DNA from: an uncultured Lachnospiraceae bacterium
Lineage (GTDB): Bacteria; Bacillota; Clostridia; Lachnospirales; Lachnospiraceae
Length of the DNA: 13,383 bases
Direction: 5' to 3'
NCBI GenBank assembly: GCA_910588895.1
Contig: CAJUSS010000096.1
Span: 1 to 13,383 of the forward strand
A program made the position numbers and the translations under genes. Position 1 is the first letter of the stretch; the number at the start of each line of letters is the position of its first letter. Under the pieces are notes generated by a model. It saw nothing but the letters and a program-made list of their open reading frames with translations, searched no databases and was not told the DNA's origin. Shown here in pieces: positions 1 through 6,214 of this stretch.

Positions 1-75
1 GATAACAGTTTCTCCAATTTTAAACTTTGGTCCTTCAGTTGATTTGAGTAAGGATCCTTTCACTCTATATATCAT
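1..75 (-). CDS. Partial hypothetical protein, N-terminus only, running off the left edge
   Basis: An ATG at 75 opens a frame that stays open for 25 codons to the window edge. It begins MIYRVKG and contains GPKFKIGETV, which reads like the first beta-strands of a small soluble domain. The ribosome site is weak (AAAG/GAAAG a few bases upstream), and the start overlaps the end of the preceding short frame by 11 bp. I do not recognise the family. With only 25 residues visible it could be a chance frame, although the amino-acid composition looks protein-like. Confidence 0.35.
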   Translation of the reverse strand, partial: MIYRVKGSLLKSTEGPKFKIGETVI

Positions 76-178
76 TATCTTTCTTTAAATACATAAGATC
101 TTCATCCCTGCCTATACATTGAACCAATTTTTGATATGGAATCAATTCTTGAAAGTACGGTTCATCGATCAGTTCGTA
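65..178 (-). pseudogene. Short reading-frame remnant downstream of the lipoprotein gene
   Basis: A 37-codon open stretch begins with YELIDEPYF and ends with YLKKDNDI just before TAG. It looks like real protein sequence (mixed charge, aromatic residues, no low complexity) but has no good start inside it. An ATG at 187 lies in the same frame, but a TGA is its third codon. This fits a small gene broken by a nonsense change near its start, or the tail of a longer gene whose front was replaced when the lipoprotein gene arrived. The function is unknown. A chance frame in AT-rich DNA is possible. Confidence 0.25.
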
Positions 179-187
179 TCAGAGCAT

Positions 188-646
188 CTACTTAACCGTA
201 TCTGCTACGATTTTTACAGCTTCACATGGATCCTTTTCATCACCGAGCAGCCCTCGATAAGTGATCTCCACCTTATCCCCCACAGCAATGGGCAGATCTC
301 CCTCTACTATTTGGGCGTTCTTTGTAGAAAAATAATAGAGTATCCCATCGCCGGGGTCTTTGATGATGATCGTGTTATCTGCGTACTTTTCAACAATCCC
401 AGTAATGGGATCACTTTCTATGATCTCCTCATCTACTGTAGGTTCGGTTTCAGCATTTTCAATATCATCGGAGCTTGGAGTTTCCGCAGTATCGGGTTTT
501 GTTTCTGCTTTTGAAACATCTTCATTTTCAATTTCCTTTTCAACATTAGTTCCAATAGGCACTGTATCCTCTTTTGGATCTGATGAACAAGCAGTCATTC
601 CTATTGTCAATACTATCATAAATACCAATATACATTTCTTCTTCAT
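188..646 (-). CDS. Small secreted lipoprotein with a possible OB-fold-like C-terminal domain
   Basis: This 152-residue protein has a classic lipoprotein signal: MKKK, a hydrophobic core, and a lipobox ending MTAC at Cys20. Residues 21-75 are an acidic Ser/Thr/Glu-rich linker of low complexity, as expected for a tether that spans the wall. Residues 80-152 form a compact domain starting ITGIVEKYADNTIIIKD with alternating beta-strands, and it includes GDKVEITYRG. This pattern is seen in small OB-fold or YobA-like lipoproteins, but the family assignment is inference. The ribosome site AGGAG sits 6 bp before the ATG. It follows another lipoprotein gene in the same direction with a gap of about 150 bp that contains a partial repeat copy. 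It is anchored outside the membrane; the ligand is unknown. Confidence 0.75.
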   Translation of the reverse strand: MKKKCILVFMIVLTIGMTACSSDPKEDTVPIGTNVEKEIENEDVSKAETKPDTAETPSSDDIENAETEPTVDEEIIESDPITGIVEKYADNTIIIKDPGDGILYYFSTKNAQIVEGDLPIAVGDKVEITYRGLLGDEKDPCEAVKIVADTVK

Positions 647-701
647 TTTTTCTCCTATCTCAATATTTGAAATGGATCGATCTTCTGATATATTTTTAGC
701 C

Positions 702-719
702 GTTACTTTTCACAGGTTG
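702..719 (+). repeat. Partial copy (18 bp) of the dispersed repeat
   Basis: The 18 bases GTTACTTTTCACAGGTTG match positions 8597-8614 exactly, and 5602-5619 with two differences. After this the sequence diverges. It lies about 55 bp upstream of the lipoprotein gene that starts at 646, in the same orientation as the full copies. An exact 18-mer is unlikely by chance in 13 kb, and the shared boundary with the full copies supports a real partial copy. Confidence 0.55.
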
Positions 720-799
720 TATCAGCTCTTCGAGTGATCCAGTCGTATACTACTGTGACTGATCTTTGTCTGTCCATTATACTTTCCGTAACTGCGTAC

Positions 800-1945
800 C
801 TACTTTATGTCTATGGTCTGTGTTTGCAATGCACCGATCTTATTGGAGAAAAAGTAATCCGTGATCTGACCATTTTCATAGTAGATCCCCGAAAAGGTTT
901 CCCCGAATCTTTCCATATCCGCTTCTGAAAACTCCCACTTCCTCAAAGGGATATGTATGTCTTCTTTAGGATCAAAATAATGTACGGATACATATGGTTC
1001 TTCTGCAAGTGTATGGATCGTTACAAAAAGATCCTCCTCAATGATAACATTTCCAGGAAGTCCATTATAAAATATCCATTCATCCATATCATCAATTTCT
1101 ACTTTTTCGATCAGTTGGATATCCGTTCCATCCCATAGCATAAGGTTCCAGTAAGAGTCTGTATCCTCTTCAAGATAAAAAAGCCCTCTATCATCATAAC
1201 GGACTAATACACTATTTTTTGCATCAAATATCGGTGTTGCCCTTTCATTTTCAAATTTAAAAAATAGGGTTTTACCTTTCTCTGGATGTTCACAAACGAT
1301 CATTTCCTTGTCGCTGTTTATAATAAAATCAGGCCTTTTTTCCAGTTCCAGCTCACAGATAACCTTTGCTTCTAATGTTTCTAGATCGATCATGATCACT
1401 TCTGTATACTCTGTGGAATTGTTGTGTCCATAAAGTAATGTACCACATATGTATCGCGGGCTGAAAAATGGGATCTTTCTTCTATTTTCTATCTCCAGAT
1501 CCGAATTATATATGATGATCTCACTATTCCCATTTTGCATCTGTGAAACGCAGATCAATCGGTCCTTATATTTAAAATGACGATATCTTCTCATTACTCC
1601 AGGCAAGATCTCTTCCGGATACTTCCATGAACCATAGTTTCCAGTATGATCCTTGTCATAAAAAATAAGACTTGCATGCATCGGATCGATACATAAATAT
1701 CCTCCAAATAAAGTAGCTTTATTGTTAAGAGGATATGCCTGTTCATTTTTTGTTTCTGCCTTCGCTCCACTTACATCCTCCACGGAAAATATCTTTGATG
1801 ATGGTCCATTGCTAACTTGTGGATCTGTTTGTGCATTCTCTTTAATTTTATTGCCACTACACGCACATAGGCCCAGGCATAATAAAATAACAAAAAAATG
1901 ATCCTTCCTCGCCAGGATCCGTGATCTGGATAATGTAACATTCAT
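800..1945 (-). CDS. Lipoprotein, probable beta-propeller-like extracellular protein
   Basis: The 381-residue product begins with a basic region (RSRILARKD), a hydrophobic stretch and the lipobox LCAC at Cys29. The mature part is rich in short beta-strand repeats with aromatic residues at strand ends (YGSWKYPEEI, YNSDLEIENRR, YDDRGLFYLEE, YWNLMLWDG). This looks like the blades of a DUF5050/WD40-like propeller of the kind common in Firmicute lipoproteins. No catalytic motif is visible. The ribosome site is weak (AGAAG). The AT content is higher than in the genes to the right, as for the next lipoprotein, which suggests a shared origin distinct from the signalling operon. The role is unknown; the propeller call is inferred from the strand pattern only. 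Confidence 0.75.
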   Translation of the reverse strand: MNVTLSRSRILARKDHFFVILLCLGLCACSGNKIKENAQTDPQVSNGPSSKIFSVEDVSGAKAETKNEQAYPLNNKATLFGGYLCIDPMHASLIFYDKDHTGNYGSWKYPEEILPGVMRRYRHFKYKDRLICVSQMQNGNSEIIIYNSDLEIENRRKIPFFSPRYICGTLLYGHNNSTEYTEVIMIDLETLEAKVICELELEKRPDFIINSDKEMIVCEHPEKGKTLFFKFENERATPIFDAKNSVLVRYDDRGLFYLEEDTDSYWNLMLWDGTDIQLIEKVEIDDMDEWIFYNGLPGNVIIEEDLFVTIHTLAEEPYVSVHYFDPKEDIHIPLRKWEFSEADMERFGETFSGIYYENGQITDYFFSNKIGALQTQTIDIK

Positions 1946-2089
1946 CTTCTTTTACCATCCTGTCGATATATTTTTTCCTGCTCAAAGCGCCCTCACTCCT
2001 CCGCCATGTGTTCTTTCGTACTTTCGGAACTCTCTTTTTTCAGGCCTGGTCCCTAATATGCTCACGCGACCTAAGCAGCGTAGGAAGGG

Positions 2090-2521
2090 TCAGATCTGCC
2101 GGTCTGTATCTGCCATATCAAAAAACCTGCACTTGCACTCTGGACAAACGGATGGGATGATCAGCGGGCAAGTGCTCGTTTTCACATACCGGATGCGTTT
2201 GCTCTCCATGAAATGCAGGCGATCAGCCTCTTTCAGATCATCCATCCCCCGCAACAGCGGCGGCGCGTAATAGGGGAAGGGGGAGCCGCAGCAGGGACAA
2301 TGCCAGAAGAACCTCGGTGTATGCCGCATCCACCGGCAAAAAAATCCCAGGAACAGCATTCCCAGCACCGCGATGAGGCCTGTGAAGTAGATGGTGAGAT
2401 AGGACAGCCACTCCATCCAAAACAACGTCTGAATCAGGAAGCGGCATCGCCTGAACCGGGGCGGCATCTGCGGAAAAACATAGGGAAATGGGCTTGCAAT
2501 ATCATCCTCGGGTCTTTTCAT
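2090..2521 (-). CDS. Membrane protein with C-terminal zinc ribbon
   Basis: The 143-residue product starts at an ATG that overlaps the stop of the preceding gene as ATGA, with GGAAG 6-7 bp upstream. An earlier ATG at 2677 is in frame but would run back across the upstream gene, so it was rejected. Residues 29-66 hold one or two hydrophobic helices (YLTIYFTGLIAVLGMLFLGF). The C-terminal half carries CPCC at 75-78, Cys118, CPEC at 126-129 and Cys131, a zinc-ribbon-like set of cysteines separated by a charged insert. It is the last gene of the regulator/kinase operon and is translationally coupled to the gene before it, so a role tied to that signalling system is likely but unproven. I do not recognise the family. 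Confidence 0.75.
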   Translation of the reverse strand: MKRPEDDIASPFPYVFPQMPPRFRRCRFLIQTLFWMEWLSYLTIYFTGLIAVLGMLFLGFFCRWMRHTPRFFWHCPCCGSPFPYYAPPLLRGMDDLKEADRLHFMESKRIRYVKTSTCPLIIPSVCPECKCRFFDMADTDRQI

Positions 2522-3375
2522 GCATTTCTTCCATCCTGCTCTTTTTGCACCAGTCCCGCCAGCATACGACGAGCCTCTTCTACAACGTACAGAGTCCCGC
2601 CCTCCTGGATCACGTATCCCAGACGTGTTTTGGCATTCTTTATCTCTCCCCAGGCAATATCCACATCTGCAAGGCACATAGTAGAGACTACCTTTTGGAG
2701 TTTTGCTGTATATCTGGCGCTGCGGGCTTCCTCCATACGGCGGAACGTCTCATAGTCTCCCTTCCACAGTGCCAGGCTGGCATCCATGATGTTTTGCAGC
2801 TCCTGTCCTGTTTTTTGCAGAGATGCCTTTCTGAAGGTGGAGACAAGAGCCTCTGTCTCCTGCTTGACCTGCATCGCCCCTTCCAGGTCCTCCAGCTTTT
2901 TATAGCAGTTAAAGCGGATGTTCAAGAGGGAAAGCTGACCGGAAACATGCATCTTGTACTGACGCAGAGACTCTGCCAAAGCCAGGGCATCGGAAAACCG
3001 TCCGGACCACATGAGGCCGGATGCCTCGTTGATCCGGATAGCCAGAGCATTCCGTTTTCGGTTATGTCTCTTTCCCAGCAAACGCATCACCTGAACATAG
3101 GTCACAGGGTCGCAGTCCTGGTCCAAGATCAGGTTCAGGGACATAAAGTCCCAGGAGATCCAAACATTGATCGGAAAAGTGATCACGATCAGGATAAACG
3201 TCTTGAGCAAAACTCCTGCAAGACCATCATCAGCCCACCAGATCCCCTGGATACTGCCGGCGATGTACAGCAATAAGAGCAGGATGAGCAGCCCCTGCTT
3301 GACCCGAAGGCCCTTCTGGTAACGATGGACGATCTCCTCCGGGGATCGGTCTTGGTACTGTGCAGCGATCTTCAT
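2518..3375 (-). CDS. Two-helix membrane protein with alpha-helical (TPR-like) cytoplasmic tail
   Basis: The 285-residue product begins MKIAAQYQDR. The start was chosen because AGGAGG lies 9 bp upstream; the longer ATG at 3429 has no usable ribosome site. Two membrane helices are visible, at about 27-46 (LLILLLLLYIAG) and 54-75. Residues 95-285 are continuous amphipathic helices with repeat-like elements such as GRFSDALALAESL and GDYETFRRMEEA. These resemble tetratricopeptide-type pairs, although I cannot show a clean 34-residue period. It follows the histidine kinase gene and overlaps the zinc-ribbon gene by 4 bp (ATGA). It may be an accessory or output component of the two-component system. 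The function is not known. Confidence 0.75.
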   Translation of the reverse strand: MKIAAQYQDRSPEEIVHRYQKGLRVKQGLLILLLLLYIAGSIQGIWWADDGLAGVLLKTFILIVITFPINVWISWDFMSLNLILDQDCDPVTYVQVMRLLGKRHNRKRNALAIRINEASGLMWSGRFSDALALAESLRQYKMHVSGQLSLLNIRFNCYKKLEDLEGAMQVKQETEALVSTFRKASLQKTGQELQNIMDASLALWKGDYETFRRMEEARSARYTAKLQKVVSTMCLADVDIAWGEIKNAKTRLGYVIQEGGTLYVVEEARRMLAGLVQKEQDGRNA

Positions 3376-3461
3376 ATCATGTATCCTCCTTCTTTCCTTC
3401 CAGATATACCAGAGCAACCGGATCTGCATCCTCGTTCCCGACAGGCTTTGCTCTCCGCCAT
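3372..3461 (-). CDS. Possible 29-residue peptide between the kinase and the membrane protein
   Basis: An ATG begins 2 bp after the kinase stop. AAGGG lies 6 bp upstream, and the frame's stop overlaps the next gene's ATG in ATGA style. The peptide is small, basic and contains three cysteines (CRERGC, then SGC). The tight packing at both ends suggests it could be translated, at least as a coupling ORF. The codons include several rare ones (AGA, ATA, CGA), and no leader or peptide family is recognisable. It may simply be an 88-bp spacer that happens to be open. Confidence 0.2.
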   Translation of the reverse strand: MAESKACRERGCRSGCSGISGRKEGGYMI

Positions 3462-3463
3462 GG

Positions 3464-4600
3464 TCATCCCTTATCGCGGTCCGCCATGAACAGCAAGGTC
3501 AGCACAAATTCCTCATCTTCTATCCGGCAGCTCATCTCCCCCTGGTATTTGTCCATAACATAACGGATATTTTCCAGGCCATAGCCGTGGTTTTTCTTAT
3601 CTTCTTTGGTGGTCTGAGGAAGACCGCTCTTTATCTCGGGACGCACGGCGTAGGTGTTCCGGAAGGTCAGGGCCACAAAGCCGCCCTTCTCCACCAGCTT
3701 GATGCCAATCTGCCGGTCTTCCTCCTTTTCGATCTGACTGCTGCTCTCTATGGCATTATCCAAAGCATTTCCAAAAAGGATGCACAGGTCGATCGGTTCC
3801 ACATGGTCCAGCATCGTTCCGTCCAGATAGGGAACACAGGTGATCTTTTTCTCCTGGCAGAGGGCCAGCTTCTCGTTTAACAGGATATCGATAGCCTCAT
3901 TCCCCGTGGCGACGGAGGTCTCATAGGGCCGGATCTCCTCCAGGAGCTTTTGGACCTGGCCCTGTACATCCGCCCTGCTGCTCTGGTCCTCCAGATAAAG
4001 GAGCATGTTCTTCATATCATGGTATTTACGGTCCAGCGCATCGAACTGCTGCAGCTTCTGCTCGAACTGCTGCTGCTGTTTCCCCAGGATATAGCGCATC
4101 TGGGCCTCCCGCTGCTTTTCATGCTCATCCTCTGCCTTTCCTATACCGCCTATGAGTGTGATCATCGATACCAGACAGCAGATCGTCATGATGATCTGCA
4201 GGGTCTTATTGTTCTGTATGGTAAAGCGGCTCACGGACACGCGGATATACAAGAATGGGATGATCGAAGACAACATAAGGATGGCATTATACCAGCCAAG
4301 CCGGATCCTTTCCAATGGCGGGAGGAGGTCGCGTATCTTGACCATCAGTACTCCCTCCAGGCACCAGAGCAGGAGGATAAAAAACAGGCGGAAGAAAATG
4401 CTGCCTTCATAGAGATAGCTAATCCCCCAAAAAGAACGGGAGATCCCCATCAGGAAGGGCCAGATGCAATTATCGATCAATAGAAAGACCAGCGCGAGAA
4501 ATCCGCTGACAGGCCAGGAAAGGCCGGACCAGCAACGGACAAAGAGCAGATGATAGAGCATCGTGGCACAGATATATCGAAGGGCAGGAAGGCTGCCCAT
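3464..4600 (-). CDS. GHKL sensor histidine kinase (AgrC-like), N-terminally separated by an in-frame stop
   Basis: The 378-residue frame carries about five hydrophobic segments in residues 1-153 and a Gln-rich coiled stretch (KQQQQFEQKLQQ, 174-185). A phospho-acceptor region follows, YHDMKNML, with His194. The N box is LFGNALDNAIES (275-286) and the G box is HGYGLENI (338-345), the order typical of GHKL kinases that partner LytTR regulators. Upstream, the same frame is open for 59 more codons and is broken only by one TAA at 4607-4609. Read through that stop, the protein would be about 440 residues with about seven helices, my recollection of the usual size of the family. The ATG at 4600 has no convincing ribosome site. 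So the kinase is probably a recent nonsense mutant or is rescued by re-initiation. It should phosphorylate the neighbouring response regulator in answer to an extracellular, possibly peptide, signal. Confidence 0.85.
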   Translation of the reverse strand: MGSLPALRYICATMLYHLLFVRCWSGLSWPVSGFLALVFLLIDNCIWPFLMGISRSFWGISYLYEGSIFFRLFFILLLWCLEGVLMVKIRDLLPPLERIRLGWYNAILMLSSIIPFLYIRVSVSRFTIQNNKTLQIIMTICCLVSMITLIGGIGKAEDEHEKQREAQMRYILGKQQQQFEQKLQQFDALDRKYHDMKNMLLYLEDQSSRADVQGQVQKLLEEIRPYETSVATGNEAIDILLNEKLALCQEKKITCVPYLDGTMLDHVEPIDLCILFGNALDNAIESSSQIEKEEDRQIGIKLVEKGGFVALTFRNTYAVRPEIKSGLPQTTKEDKKNHGYGLENIRYVMDKYQGEMSCRIEDEEFVLTLLFMADRDKG

Positions 4601-4606
4601 ACCGCT

Positions 4607-4786
4607 TTAATCGAGATAGCGGTATAAGACCATCTGCAAGATCCAATGGATCAGGAAAAAAACGGCGGTCAGAGCCGTTCGCTGCGGCCAGCGGACAAAG
4701 GGCTCCGGCTCCTTCCACAAAAAGAAAAGGAGGATCGCCAGGACCTGTCCCGCAGCGACCAAAAATGATGAAAACAGATAGGCCAT
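4607..4786 (-). CDS. N-terminal two-helix segment of the split histidine kinase (59 residues)
   Basis: The frame starts at an ATG preceded by AAGGAGG with a 6-bp gap, the best ribosome site in this operon, 21 bp after the response-regulator stop. The product begins MAYLFSSFLVAAGQ and has two membrane helices (about 4-24 and 38-56) separated by a basic loop (RWPQR). It ends RYLD then TAA. The next start, 6 bp on, is in the same frame and opens directly into the kinase body. The simplest reading is that this is the front end of one kinase gene cut off by a single-base change. The alternative is an independent small membrane protein. Confidence 0.65.
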   Translation of the reverse strand: MAYLFSSFLVAAGQVLAILLFFLWKEPEPFVRWPQRTALTAVFFLIHWILQMVLYRYLD

Positions 4787-4807
4787 GCTCTCCTCCTTCT
4801 CTTTCTC

Positions 4808-5509
4808 CTATCCTCCCAGATAAGCGGCCCACACCTCCAAAAATTCTTTGCGCCGGTAACGGCTGATGAACAAGCGTTTCCCGTCCACCCATACATCATT
4901 CCCCTGGATCTTATCGATATAGCTCAGATTCACTAAAAAGGAAGCATGACAGCGGAAAAAGGGCAGGCCGGATAATTCCTGCTCCAGCGACCGCATAGAG
5001 GCATTCACCTGGATCGCCTGCTCTTTTGTATGGATCACCGTCTTATGATCATAGGTCTCCAGATAACAGATCGAGGAGACCGGGATCGGATAGACGCCAT
5101 CTGGATCGCGGATCTTGATATGGCGGCACGGATTTTTCTCCAGGCGCAAGATCGCCCGGTTCAGTCTGGTCTTTAAGCCTGTGTAGGATATGGGTTTTAC
5201 GAGGAAATCCATGGCATCCACGCTGTAGCCCTGGATCGCATACTGGATCATATTGGTGACAAAGATCAGGATCACTCGCTCATCCTGGCGGCGTATCAGA
5301 CGAGCCGCCTTCAGCCCATCCATCTTTTCCATCACGATATCCATCAACAAGATATCCAGATCCTGGGGATAGTCCCGGATCAGATCGGCCCCGTCAGAAA
5401 AGACATCGATCCGAAAAGCGGTCTCCTTCTCCTTCTCATAACGGTGAAGGAGATCCAGCATCTGCTTTTGCTCAAATGCCGCATCCTCTACGATCGCTAT
5501 ATGATACAT
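4808..5509 (-). CDS. LytTR-family response regulator (AgrA/LytR type)
   Basis: The 233-residue product begins MYHIAIVED, with acidic residues E8 and D9, the phospho-acceptor Asp57 in LLMDIVMEKMDG, Thr85 in FVTN and Lys105 in DFLVKPIS. This is a complete receiver domain. Residues of about 130-230 form a LytTR DNA-binding domain (ICYLETYDHKTVIHT, FFRCHASFLVNLSYIDKI). It should bind direct-repeat promoter sites when phosphorylated by the adjacent kinase. The ATG at 5509 was chosen because GGGAGG lies 8 bp upstream; a GTG three codons earlier sits inside that site. It is the first gene of the operon. Targets are not visible; autoregulation is plausible but not shown by a clear repeat. Confidence 0.93.
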   Translation of the reverse strand: MYHIAIVEDAAFEQKQMLDLLHRYEKEKETAFRIDVFSDGADLIRDYPQDLDILLMDIVMEKMDGLKAARLIRRQDERVILIFVTNMIQYAIQGYSVDAMDFLVKPISYTGLKTRLNRAILRLEKNPCRHIKIRDPDGVYPIPVSSICYLETYDHKTVIHTKEQAIQVNASMRSLEQELSGLPFFRCHASFLVNLSYIDKIQGNDVWVDGKRLFISRYRRKEFLEVWAAYLGG

Positions 5510-5539
5510 AAAAAGCACCTCCCGGTATAAGATGATTTT

Positions 5540-5568
5540 ATCATAAAACGCCTTTTTTTGAAATGGGG
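5540..5568 (-). promoter_or_regulatory. Weak candidate promoter of the response-regulator operon
   Basis: A TATGAT (-10-like) sits at 5545-5540, about 30 bp before the regulator start. It overlaps an ATGAT/ATCAT inverted repeat at 5532-5544. No good -35 is present at 16-18 bp (CCCCAT), which would suit an activator-dependent promoter. This is inference from position and one hexamer. Confidence 0.35.
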
Positions 5569-5601
5569 ATCGATCGTTTTTTCACGAAGGCCAGATACGT
5601 G

Positions 5602-5661
5602 GCTACTGTTCACAGGTTGGCCAAAGGGTCCGCTCCGGGAGGGCCATATCACACCGGGGAC
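5602..5661 (+). repeat. Dispersed 60-bp repeat, copy B
   Basis: This copy aligns without gaps to 8597-8656, with 53 of 60 bases identical, and ends in the fully shared block CCATATCACACCGGGGAC. It lies upstream of the response-regulator operon, and its end overlaps the 3' end of the small membrane-protein frame, supplying that frame's TGA. Of the seven differences, five would change amino acids in the only frame open in both copies, so it is unlikely to be coding. Inner inverted repeats (CTCC/GGAG and an outer GTCC/GGAC) could fold. Confidence 0.7.
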
Positions 5662-5891
5662 GCGCTCTCGCTCCGGTCGAACGCAGCGGACTGTCCGCCA
5701 CATCCCTCTGCTATAGGATCCTCTGGCGCAGGTGTGAAAAGCAACATTACTATGAACAGGGAAAGACCGAAGACAAAAAAGAGAAAAAAGCCGGATACCC
5801 ACCAGGGATATCCGACCTTTTTAGTGTATAGCTCAATATACAGACCCGCCAGCAACAGGTCTGCTGTATACCGCAGGTACGCTAACGTTAT
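5649..5891 (-). CDS. Small one-helix membrane protein with ATA in the start position
   Basis: The frame follows the ferredoxin and overlaps its stop as ATAA where ATGA would be expected. From this ATA it reads 80 residues: TLAYLRYTADLLLAG, a short loop, then one long helix at about 30-53 (WWVSGFFLFFVFGLSLFI), then a polar tail. AGGAGG lies 10 bp before the ATA. The first standard alternative is a TTG at 5855 with no ribosome site. A single G-to-A change would turn an ATG start plus TGA stop into ATA plus TAA, so the gene may recently have lost efficient initiation. The last 4 codons and the stop lie inside repeat copy B, so the original C-terminus may be gone. It is probably a membrane partner of the flavoprotein/ferredoxin pair; no family was recognised. 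Confidence 0.5.
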   Translation of the reverse strand: MTLAYLRYTADLLLAGLYIELYTKKVGYPWWVSGFFLFFVFGLSLFIVMLLFTPAPEDPIAEGCGGQSAAFDRSESASPV

Positions 5892-6160
5892 CGGTCAACG
5901 ACCTCCTGCGCCTTTCGGTTCATTGCTGTAGTCGAGGTGGCGCGGTATGCAGTCATCGCATAGCCGTACATGTCATCCACGATCGTCAAAGAACGGCCCA
6001 TGCAGTTTACAAAGCACTGCCCGCAGCTCTGGCAGTTCTCCGGATACGCCAGCACAGACTTTCTTGCCGCCTGGCCAAAACGGAACACGTCCATCGGACA
6101 AACGATCTCGCACATCCTGCATCCTATACATTTATTCAGATCAAATCTCTGTACGCTCAT
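5888..6160 (-). CDS. Ferredoxin-type protein with two [4Fe-4S] clusters
   Basis: The 90-residue protein has two cysteine sets: CIGCRMCEIVCP at 11-22, and CQSCGQCFVNC at about 43-53. Each is a CxxCxxCxxxC motif, and a proline follows the first. This is the pattern of 8-iron ferredoxins and AprB/HycB-type electron-transfer subunits. There is no signal peptide. The tail (55-90) is unusual for a plain ferredoxin and may contact a partner. AGGAG lies 5 bp before the ATG. The gene follows the flavoprotein by 54 bp and shares its operon, so it probably carries electrons to or from the FAD subunit. The flavoprotein has a Tat signal and this protein does not, so it either rides along in complex or works on the cytoplasmic side. 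Confidence 0.9.
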   Translation of the reverse strand: MSVQRFDLNKCIGCRMCEIVCPMDVFRFGQAARKSVLAYPENCQSCGQCFVNCMGRSLTIVDDMYGYAMTAYRATSTTAMNRKAQEVVDR

Positions 6161-6214
6161 GATCTCCTTTTCCTTTCTTCCCTATTTTCCTCTTACATCT
6201 ATCCCGACACTTTA

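Noticed and set aside
2522..2677. 52-residue N-terminal extension of the zinc-ribbon protein
   Set aside because: The extension would overlap the upstream gene by 160 bp, is Cys/Arg/Gly-rich shadow sequence, and the ATGA-coupled start at 2521 has a ribosome site.
2488..3276. 262-codon plus-strand frame across the membrane-protein gene
   Set aside because: Antisense to a coupled operon gene with membrane helices and a strong ribosome site; it reads as Leu/His/Gln-rich shadow sequence.
4470..4892. 140-codon minus-strand frame overlapping the kinase start and regulator end
   Set aside because: It runs out of frame through two genes with clear motifs and has no ribosome site; the true product of this interval is the 59-codon kinase front.
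5686..5698. GCGGAC-T-GTCCGC palindrome as a terminator
   Set aside because: No T-run on either strand and it lies within the tail of the small membrane-protein frame.
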